Shown here: in pieces, positions 24,387-30,205 of the stretch
How the letters are laid out: the number at the start of each line of letters is the position of its first letter
Numbering within the stretch: position 1 is the first letter of the stretch
Source of the DNA: an uncultured Phycisphaerales bacterium
GTDB lineage: Bacteria > Planctomycetota > Phycisphaerae > Sedimentisphaerales > Anaerobacaceae
NCBI GenBank assembly: GCA_937927975.1
Contig: CALEZT010000167.1
Location: 1 to 30,205, forward strand
Direction of reading: 5' to 3'
Length of the DNA stretch: 30,205 nt
The notes under the pieces: model-generated
Database searches by the model: none
Told to the model about the DNA's origin: nothing
Seen by the model: the letters and a program-made list of their open reading frames with translations, nothing else
Made by a program: the position numbers and the translations under genes

Positions 24387-25483
24387 AGATCCGGGTCCTC
24401 CATGTGATCGATCATCTGGGCTACGGCGGCGCGCCGTTCGTGGTGAAGAACCTCGTCGGGCGGATGCCGCCGGATCTCGTGGAGAGCGTCGTGTGCGCGC
24501 TTCGGCCCAATCCCAGACCGTTGCCGATCGATGCAACGGTGGTCACGCTGGAGTCGAAGAAGTACAGCCTGACTCCGATCCGGCTGATCGCGGGACTGTG
24601 CCGCGATCGCGGAATCGACATCGTGCACGCGCATCTGCAGAAGGCGTTCATCAGCAGTCTCTGGGCTCGACCTCGGTTCACCGGTCGTCTCGTCCTGCAC
24701 GAGCACGGCCCGATCTTTCGCGACGGGACCGGCTGCGTCTATCGGTGGTTCTTGCGAGGATTCGGCTCGCGGGCCGACGCGATCATCGCCAACTCGAAGG
24801 CGGCCGCGACGGCAATCATACGAACGATCGGCAATGCGAAGATCCCGGTCACTGTCGTGCCCAACTTCATCGATCTCGAACGGTTCGATCCGGACCGCTA
24901 CGACCGCGACCAAGCCAGGGCGTCGCTTCGTCTGGCGAAAGATCGATTTGTCGTCGGTTTTGTCGGCCGGCTCGACCGGCCCAAGGGCGCGGACCTGCTC
25001 GTCGAGGCCGCTGCGAAGCTGCCTCGTCAGGAGAAGGCATGGAGCTTCTATCTGGTGGGCGATGGTCCGCAACGCCAAGATCTCGAAGAGCGCATTCGCC
25101 GGCTCGGGCTCGAAGGGATCGTCACGCTGGCCGGTCTGCACGAGAATCCGGCGGCCCTGCTGCGGGCTTTCGACGTGGTCGTGGTTCCCAGTCGTCGCGA
25201 GGCGTTCGGCATCGCGGCCCTGGAGGCGATGCGGATGCGGGTCCCGGTTGTCGTGTCGCCCGTGGGTGGGTTGCCTGAACTGGTCCGGGATGGGGACACG
25301 GGAATCGTCCTGTCCAGGCTGGACGCCGAGAGCATCGCCGGGGCGATTCAGAGGCTGGCGTCGGACGAAGCGTTGCGGAACCGACTGGCGAACAACGCAT
25401 TCGAACAGGCGGGCAAGTTCGACGGCGAGAGCGCCGTGAAGCAGGTGGTCGAAATCTATCAGAGGTTGATGCGTGGAACCTGA
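24383..25483 (+). CDS. Family 4 glycosyltransferase
   Basis: The 366-residue GT-B enzyme begins IRVLHVIDHLGYGGAPFVVK, the GT4 donor-domain entry with a Gly-rich turn. It contains DIVHAHLQKAFISS, VVPNFIDLERFDP and FVVGFVGRLDRPKGADLLVE. The nucleotide-sugar E-x7-E block is in VPSRREAFGIAALEAM, followed by PVGGLPELVRDGDTGIV. Start is the ATG at 24383-24385, with AAGGTGAA upstream, overlapping the previous stop by ATGA; the frame stays open upstream but there it only mirrors the preceding gene. The 3' end overlaps the next gene by 11 nt, so tight translational coupling is likely. The sugar is unknown. Confidence 0.92.
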   Translation: MKIRVLHVIDHLGYGGAPFVVKNLVGRMPPDLVESVVCALRPNPRPLPIDATVVTLESKKYSLTPIRLIAGLCRDRGIDIVHAHLQKAFISSLWARPRFTGRLVLHEHGPIFRDGTGCVYRWFLRGFGSRADAIIANSKAAATAIIRTIGNAKIPVTVVPNFIDLERFDPDRYDRDQARASLRLAKDRFVVGFVGRLDRPKGADLLVEAAAKLPRQEKAWSFYLVGDGPQRQDLEERIRRLGLEGIVTLAGLHENPAALLRAFDVVVVPSRREAFGIAALEAMRMRVPVVVSPVGGLPELVRDGDTGIVLSRLDAESIAGAIQRLASDEALRNRLANNAFEQAGKFDGESAVKQVVEIYQRLMRGT

Positions 25484-26276
25484 ATACTACAAGGGCTCGG
25501 ACGCCGCGGTGTACGAGCGCGTGCACGGCGACATCTTCAATCCGATCGAGCAGCAGCGCCTGCGGGACATGCTCCGACAGGCGCTGGAATCGATCCGGAC
25601 GAGGGCCGGACGAGTCAGGGCGCTCGATTTCGGCTGCGGCTCGGGCAATCTTACGACGCATCTGATCGAACTCGGAGCGCACACGACCTCGGCCGATCTG
25701 TCCGAAGATTTTCTCAAGGACATCGGCCGCAAGTTCTCCGCAAGCGGCCTGTCCGAGACGCTCAAGCTCAACGGCAGGGACCTGTCCAACGTCTCGGACG
25801 CGCAGTTCGACCTGGTTGCCACCTATTCGGTCCTGCACCACGTGCCCGACTACCTGGCGATTGTGCGGGAGTTGTGCCGGGTGGTCAAGCCCGGCGGTGT
25901 GCTCTACATCGACCACGAGGCCACGGAGACCTATTTTCAGAGGCCGCTGGAATACGCGGAGTTCCTGCGCAAGGCCCGTCCTCGCGTGGACTGGCGGCGG
26001 TTCCTCCGGCTGGCTCTGGACGTGCGGGGCTACGTCCATGTCCTCCGGCGGCTTCGCAATCCGCGATACAAGAGAGAAGGCGACATCCACGTCTGGCCCG
26101 ACGACCACATCGAATGGGACAAGATCGAGGCCATCCTGGCTGCGGAGGGCTTCGAAATCGTCGCCAGGCAGGATTACCTTCTGTGCAAGGCGATCTACGA
26201 CCTTGCGATTTACGAGCAATACAAGGACCGCTGTGCCGACGAGCGGGTCCTGATCGCGCGAAGGAGGACAGCGTGA
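25473..26276 (+). CDS. Class I SAM-dependent methyltransferase
   Basis: This 267-residue methyltransferase has motif I ALDFGCGSGNLTTHLIELGA, then TSADLSEDFLKDIGR and FDLVATYSVLHHVPDYLAI. VKPGGVLYIDHEA follows, a pattern common in Methyltransf_11/25 proteins. The C-terminal third (about 165-267, FLRLALDVRGYVHVLRRLRN, YDLAIYEQYKDR) is basic and specific to this subtype. Start is GTG at 25473-25475, with AGAGG 7 nt upstream, overlapping the GT4 gene by 11 nt. The substrate is unknown; the cluster suggests O-methylation of a glycan or a lipid carrier. Confidence 0.9.
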   Translation: MEPEYYKGSDAAVYERVHGDIFNPIEQQRLRDMLRQALESIRTRAGRVRALDFGCGSGNLTTHLIELGAHTTSADLSEDFLKDIGRKFSASGLSETLKLNGRDLSNVSDAQFDLVATYSVLHHVPDYLAIVRELCRVVKPGGVLYIDHEATETYFQRPLEYAEFLRKARPRVDWRRFLRLALDVRGYVHVLRRLRNPRYKREGDIHVWPDDHIEWDKIEAILAAEGFEIVARQDYLLCKAIYDLAIYEQYKDRCADERVLIARRRTA

Positions 26277-27001
26277 GTCCGGAAACCACAGAGACATTCT
26301 TCAACCACCTGGGCAAGGCGCAGCGCCCGACCGGGCTGGGGATGCGGTTCGTTCGCGGGGCGGCGGAGCGGATCTTCGCCTTCGCGGACATCCCGGCCGG
26401 CGGCAGCGTTCTGGAGATCGGTCCGGGCCGGGGCGAGTTCGGCGAGTTGTGCCTGGAGCGAAAGCTCCAGTATCATGCGGTCGAACCGAATCCGACGTTG
26501 GCTGAGTCGCTGCGCGGCAGGGGGGCGAACGTCGTGTGCGCGAGGGTTCCGCCGCTGCCTGCATTGGATCGCCGGTTCGACGCGGTCGTCATGATCAACG
26601 TGATGGAGCACATGAACGGCCTGGAGCAGGCCCTGGACCTCTCCTGCCAGGTCCGCCAGGTCTTGAAGCCCGGCGGCAAGTTCGTGATCCACTGCCCGGA
26701 CTATCTGAGCTGGCGGCTGCACTTCTTCAATTGCGATTTCTCGCACAACTACGTGACGACTCGACGGCGGCTCGATCAACTGCTGATCAACGCGGGCTAC
26801 GCGGACATTCGCAGTCGGTACATGAGCGGGCCCTTCACCGGGGCCGGCGCGGTGGTCGTTTCCTCGATCGCCTCGCGCATGCCGTTCGGCGCGCTCGATG
26901 CGTTGTTCCCTCGCTGCTCGGCGTGCAGCAGACTGTACAAGCTGCAATTGACCTTCTCCCGGCGGGTCCTGATCCTGGGACACAATCGGACGCAGGGATA
27001 A
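26273..27001 (+). CDS. Class I SAM-dependent methyltransferase
   Basis: The 242-residue protein has motif I VLEIGPGRGEFGELCLER, then YHAVEPNPTLAESLRGRGA, FDAVVMINVMEHMNGLEQAL and LKPGGKFVIHCPDYLSWRLH. It is of the Methyltransf_23 type common in cell-surface gene clusters. The GTG at 26273-26275 has an excellent AAGGAGG 6 nt upstream and overlaps the previous stop by GTGA. The frame stays open for 133 codons upstream, but there it only mirrors the preceding methyltransferase gene. Its stop overlaps the next start by one base (TAATG). Confidence 0.9.
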   Translation: MSPETTETFFNHLGKAQRPTGLGMRFVRGAAERIFAFADIPAGGSVLEIGPGRGEFGELCLERKLQYHAVEPNPTLAESLRGRGANVVCARVPPLPALDRRFDAVVMINVMEHMNGLEQALDLSCQVRQVLKPGGKFVIHCPDYLSWRLHFFNCDFSHNYVTTRRRLDQLLINAGYADIRSRYMSGPFTGAGAVVVSSIASRMPFGALDALFPRCSACSRLYKLQLTFSRRVLILGHNRTQG

Positions 27002-28023
27002 TGATGTCCGTTCGTGCGAAACAAGTCATCAAGCTCCTGGCCAAGGTGTCCGTCGCGGCGGCCCTGCTGGCGTGGGTGTTCTCGAAGGTGGACCTCACCG
27101 ATTTTCGCCAGGCGGTCAGGGACGCTCGCTGGCAGTACCTCATCGGCGTATGGGGCTCCACCGCGATGTTCTCCTGGGTGCAGTCGGTGGCGCTGCGATG
27201 GATCCTCAAGAAGCAGGACTGCGACGTGAGCGTCAATACGATCTTCGGCGCCACCTGCGTCACGTCTCTCTACGGTCTGGTCGTGCCGGGCTTCGTCAGC
27301 ACCGGCATCAAATGGTACATCCTCCGACGGACGACCGGCAAAGGCGCCAACGTGCTCAGCGCGATGCTCTACAACCAGACGGCCCTGACCGTCGTAATGA
27401 TGGGCGTGGGCCTCGTGGGCATGATCGTGGTGAACCCGACGCGGGTTCTGTGGCCCGACGCCGCGGCCTCCTGGATCGTGCCGGCGGCCTCCGGCGTCTT
27501 CCTGGCGGCCATCGTGCTGGTGAGCGCACTGATTCTGAACGAACGTACCGGCGGGCCGTTGATCCGCCTGCTCATGGCAAGCCTCAAGCCGTTGCCGGAA
27601 GCGGTGCGGGAGAAGGGCCGAACCCTGCTGGAGCAGATCGCGACGTTCCAGTCCGCCGGCTGGCGGTTTCACCTGGCGATCGCCGCGATCAACCTCGTCG
27701 ATTCGCTGCTGGTCGGGCTGCTGTGGTACCTCTTCGCCGCGCGGGCTGCGTCGGTGGTCGTCCCGACGAGCGTTTTGATCTGGCTGTGCGCCCTGGTCTT
27801 CCTGCTGGGCAAGCTCCAGATCACCGTCGCCGGCCTGGGCGTACGCGAAGTGACGCTGGTGGCCCTGCTGGCGCCTTATGGCGTCGCCCGGTCGTCGGCT
27901 CTGCTGATGTCCATGATCCTGCTGTCTTCGATGGTCTTCCTGGCCGCCCTGGGTATGGTCTACCAGCTCGTCTGGGCCCTCCAGTCGAGAACCCCCTCGC
28001 GTCCAAACCGTCCTTCCGCCTGA
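27001..28023 (+). CDS. Flippase-like membrane protein (LPG synthase TM / UPF0104 family)
   Basis: The 340-residue integral membrane protein has about eight hydrophobic helices (for example LLAKVSVAAALLAWVFSKV, FLAAIVLVSALILNE, LIWLCALVFLLGKLQITVAG). The family motif GLGVREVTLVALL, like G-G-x-G-x-R-E in lysylphosphatidylglycerol synthase-type flippase domains, is followed by a last helix pair. Proteins of this family are found with glycan and glycolipid genes and are thought to move lipids or lipid-linked sugars across the membrane; this role is inference. Two ATG codons (27001 and 27004) stand at the start, after AGGG. It is the last gene of the overlapping cluster. Confidence 0.88.
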   Translation: MMSVRAKQVIKLLAKVSVAAALLAWVFSKVDLTDFRQAVRDARWQYLIGVWGSTAMFSWVQSVALRWILKKQDCDVSVNTIFGATCVTSLYGLVVPGFVSTGIKWYILRRTTGKGANVLSAMLYNQTALTVVMMGVGLVGMIVVNPTRVLWPDAAASWIVPAASGVFLAAIVLVSALILNERTGGPLIRLLMASLKPLPEAVREKGRTLLEQIATFQSAGWRFHLAIAAINLVDSLLVGLLWYLFAARAASVVVPTSVLIWLCALVFLLGKLQITVAGLGVREVTLVALLAPYGVARSSALLMSMILLSSMVFLAALGMVYQLVWALQSRTPSRPNRPSA

Positions 28024-28133
28024 TCTGTCCCACGCCTTCTTGCTGCTTGTGGTCGGGTGTTGGCGACAATGGAGGGGCCTGCGGGTTGACGGGCCTCCAG
28101 GGCGTGGAGCTTGCAGGGGAGTCCTGTACGAGA

Positions 28134-28139
28134 TAGAAT
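28134..28139 (+). promoter_or_regulatory. Possible -10 box (TAGAAT) for the 28147 gene
   Basis: TAGAAT (5 of 6 to TATAAT) ends 7 nt before the ATG at 28147. TTGCAG lies 17 nt further upstream (28111-28116) but matches -35 poorly. This would give a leaderless mRNA, consistent with the absence of a ribosome binding site. I see nothing else of note in 28024-28146. Confidence 0.35.
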
Positions 28140-28146
28140 TGCCCCC

Positions 28147-29484
28147 ATGTGCCATCGCGTAAGACTGCTGTGGGTTGGGATCGGGGTGTTGGGCGTGACG
28201 CCGATGCTGGCCGTTTTGGGTTGGATCGTGCTCAACAGTCGGGACATTGCCGCCACGGATGTATCCGATCTTGTCCCCGAGGCGGCGACCACGCCATATC
28301 AGGGTAACGCATATCGATATCTCAAGACTGCCGTTGATCTGCTCAAATGGCCGAAGGATATCGGCCTCGAATCTGCCCCTCAGGAGTGGGACGACGCTGT
28401 CGTCGGCAATGTGCTCTCCCGCAACGGCGAGATCCTCACTTTGCTGGAGCAGGCGTTCGCCAGTCCAGGCTATCGCGCCGACCACGGGACCGGCCCGGAC
28501 TCGTGGCTTCGTCTGTCTCTCTTCCTCGCGCAGAAGGCGGCCTATGAACGTCGTATCGGCCTGAGCGACGTCGCATGCGAGAGTTCTGGTTGTCTCTTGC
28601 GTCTGGGCACGTGGATCACTTCTTGCCCGCGATCCTTGGCCGAGTGGTTTGACGGCGCGATGGCTCTCAGGCTGGGCCTGGAGGGGGTGGAGCGGCTGCT
28701 GCGCGACGCGCCGTTTGGCGAGACGGATCTCGCTGTGCTGCTGGAGCGATTGAATCGGACCGAGGTCTCGGACTGCGGATTGGTTCAGGCGTTCAAGACG
28801 GAGTTTCAGTCTGTCAGCGAAGCGATTGACGCGTGTGCTCTGCGCTACCCGGGCCGCTCGCTTCTAAACGTCTATCGGTTCCAGCCGAACCGAACGAGAG
28901 AGACCTTCGCGGGGTTCTGTCGGCGAATGATTCAGAATGTCCCGCTGCTCCCCGCGGATGTGCGACTGCCCCATTTCGCGACGTCGCGGGTGGATGGAAT
29001 CCACGGACGCTTGCTCTCGCTTGGGCCTAACCGGCAGGGCCGGATCCTGGGGGAGATCGCGACGCCGCAACTGGCTCGCACAGATAGCTGCTTCGAAACC
29101 CGATGGCAAATCCAGAGCCATCTGAATGGCCTTCGTCTGATTACGGCGTGCCGGATCTACGAGTCTCGCCATGGCCGGTTGCCGGCAACGCTGGATGAGC
29201 TCGTGCCGGAGTTGCTCAGGGAGGTGCCGCGCGATCCCTATGACGGGAAGCCCTTTCGATACGTCCGAGATCGGGCTCTGGTGTATTCCATCGGGGGCGA
29301 CCTCAAGGACTCTGGTGGGTCTGCCGAGCCTGGGACCGAGGCGGGGCCGGTCCGTCAGATTCCTGATGTTTCGGATGATCCGAACTGGCCTGAGTATCCG
29401 TCGCCCAAGCCCAGGTCTGAGTTGCTCGCGTTTCCATCCCGGACGGGCGATCTGGTCTACTCTCTCCGACCTGAGGCACGTTAA
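28147..29484 (+). CDS. Membrane-anchored protein of unknown function with planctomycete-type C-terminal motif
   Basis: The 445-residue protein has one N-terminal hydrophobic helix (about 6-30, LLWVGIGVLGVTPMLAVLGW), so it is probably anchored with the bulk outside. The body (about 50-320) is helical and unfamiliar. The C-terminal part has ITACRIYESRHGRLPATLDE, LVPELLREVPRDPYDGKPF and RALVYSIGGDLKDSGGS. This P-x-DP(Y/F)-x-GKP-x-x-Y...VYSxGxDxxDxGG pattern recurs in planctomycete secreted proteins and resembles the end of type II secretion pseudopilins. I start at the ATG 28147-28149; a TTG at 28111 is possible but less likely. Function unknown. Confidence 0.8.
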   Translation: MCHRVRLLWVGIGVLGVTPMLAVLGWIVLNSRDIAATDVSDLVPEAATTPYQGNAYRYLKTAVDLLKWPKDIGLESAPQEWDDAVVGNVLSRNGEILTLLEQAFASPGYRADHGTGPDSWLRLSLFLAQKAAYERRIGLSDVACESSGCLLRLGTWITSCPRSLAEWFDGAMALRLGLEGVERLLRDAPFGETDLAVLLERLNRTEVSDCGLVQAFKTEFQSVSEAIDACALRYPGRSLLNVYRFQPNRTRETFAGFCRRMIQNVPLLPADVRLPHFATSRVDGIHGRLLSLGPNRQGRILGEIATPQLARTDSCFETRWQIQSHLNGLRLITACRIYESRHGRLPATLDELVPELLREVPRDPYDGKPFRYVRDRALVYSIGGDLKDSGGSAEPGTEAGPVRQIPDVSDDPNWPEYPSPKPRSELLAFPSRTGDLVYSLRPEAR

Positions 29485-29576
29485 GGCGATCCTCTTTCGC
29501 TGCGGCGGGTGTTTGTGGCTGAGCATGTGCCGCGCCTCTTGTCTTTCCCCGAGGGCTCGGTCGTGGTAGGATCGCA

Positions 29577-29593
29577 GAGCACATGCGATGTGC
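29577..29593. repeat. Small palindrome upstream of the Nudix gene
   Basis: AGCACAT-GCG-ATGTGCT is a perfect 7-bp inverted repeat with a 3-nt centre, about 33 nt upstream of the Nudix start. It may be an operator or a short RNA hairpin. Confidence 0.4.
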
Positions 29594-29625
29594 TCCACAA
29601 CGAGTGCCGAAGCAGGGAAGGTGAT

Positions 29626-30168
29626 ATGACTCGCGTCTATGATCCTCAGAACGTGTATCGGGTCCACAGGCGAGACGACGGCATCCTGCTCGGCGAGCTG
29701 GTCAATCACAGGTGGGCCGAGGAGACGCCGGGCGTCGAGCAGGCGTGCGTCTATGTTGCGATGGTGAACTCGGCAGGGCAGATCTATATCCAGCACAGGA
29801 CCAGGACCAAGCGACTCTGGCCGGATCGCAAGACGATCTCCGCCTCCGGTCACGTCGATCCCGGCGAGACGTTTGAGCAGGCGGCCGTGCGGGAAGTGAG
29901 GGAAGAGTTGGGCATCGAATTGACCGAGGGGGACTTGCGTCCGCTCGGTTCGTTCACCGGGTTGCCTCATTGCGGCAGGGTTTATGAAGTCCGAAGCGAC
30001 GCGTCGCCTGCGCCCAGGCCGGCGGAACTGGACGTCGAGAAGAGCGGCTTTCTCCCCGTCTCGCAGGTGCGGCGATGGATGTCGGACCCCGATCTGTTCA
30101 CGCCTTCCGGCATGCGAGCTTTGGCGATCTGGATGTTCGATCGCAGCAGAAGAGAAGGGGAGAGCTGA
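29626..30168 (+). CDS. Nudix hydrolase
   Basis: The 180-residue protein carries a perfect Nudix box at residues 75-97, GHVDPGETFEQAAVREVREE then LGI, matching G-x5-E-x7-R-E-U-x-E-E-x-G-U. The preceding segment QIYIQHRTRTKRLWPDRKTI is typical of the subgroup that includes isopentenyl-diphosphate isomerase-like and YfcD-like Nudix proteins. These hydrolyse or rearrange diphosphate-linked substrates using Mg2+; the substrate is not clear. The lack of full IPP-isomerase motifs argues against idi. The ATG at 29626-29628 has AAGGTGAT upstream. Its stop codon is part of a terminator-like hairpin. Confidence 0.9.
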   Translation: MTRVYDPQNVYRVHRRDDGILLGELVNHRWAEETPGVEQACVYVAMVNSAGQIYIQHRTRTKRLWPDRKTISASGHVDPGETFEQAAVREVREELGIELTEGDLRPLGSFTGLPHCGRVYEVRSDASPAPRPAELDVEKSGFLPVSQVRRWMSDPDLFTPSGMRALAIWMFDRSRREGES

Positions 30169-30185
30169 AGATCAGCCCTCCCCTT
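30155..30185 (+). terminator. Hairpin at the end of the Nudix gene
   Basis: Arms 30155-30168 (AAGGGGAGAGCTGA) and 30172-30185 pair at 13 of 14 positions around the 3-nt loop AGA. The left arm contains the TGA stop of the gene. Only a weak T-rich stretch (GGTGTTCT) follows, so termination may be partial. Confidence 0.6.
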
Positions 30186-30205
30186 GGTGTTCTAGGACTC
30201 AGTCG

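Noticed and set aside
26797..28485. A 562-codon open frame on the minus strand
   Set aside because: It mirrors the flippase-like gene, is rich in His, Gln and Arg and lacks any domain or ribosome binding site.

Overview
The window looks like a chromosomal segment of a GC-rich Planctomycetota bacterium, probably a Phycisphaerae/Sedimentisphaerales-type lineage. That placement is an inference from gene content: a DUF2961 (GH172) enzyme, a GH116-like enzyme, secreted proteins with planctomycete-style C-terminal motifs, and many intergenic palindromes. No rRNA, tRNA, CRISPR array, transposase or phage gene was found.

Left part, 1-9628, minus strand. A secreted protein of unknown function runs off the left edge and has an in-frame TAG. 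To its right is a tight glycan-degradation operon, transcribed GH172 > predicted six-hairpin glycosidase > GH116-like enzyme with an inserted carbohydrate-binding-like module > nitroreductase. A secreted coiled-coil redoxin lies upstream of it with its own ribosome binding site.

Middle, 9796-16373, minus strand. This is a complete tryptophan unit in the order trpL-trpE-trpG-trpD-trpF-trpB-trpA, with trpC absent. In front of trpE is a classical ribosome-mediated attenuator: a sigma70-like promoter (TTGACA, 17 nt, TTTAAT), a 19-codon leader peptide with tandem Trp codons, a 1:2 hairpin, a 2:3 antiterminator and a 3:4 terminator with a GAAA loop and a U tract. All parts are read directly from the bases, and I regard this as the most interesting system in the window. 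Several junctions in this region carry long imperfect inverted repeats.

Right-middle, 16492-19155, minus strand. Here are ispD (MEP isoprenoid pathway), cobO (cobalamin adenosyltransferase) and an AAA/DUF4143 ATPase. The ispD transcript ends in a very long hairpin followed by eight T, just upstream of the trp promoter, so the trp unit is insulated.

Right part, 19364-28023, plus strand. Eight tightly packed genes for surface-glycan or glycolipid assembly: a polyprenyl-phosphate GT2, a GT-C transferase, three SAM methyltransferases, two GT4 enzymes and a flippase-like membrane protein. Most junctions touch or overlap by 1-11 nt. One GT4 gene carries an in-frame 69-nt palindromic repeat. The window ends with an unknown membrane-anchored protein and a Nudix hydrolase.

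Small palindromic elements recur throughout. Three of them share an unusual plan: two adjacent hairpins whose loops are complementary, so that the whole element is also one larger inverted repeat.
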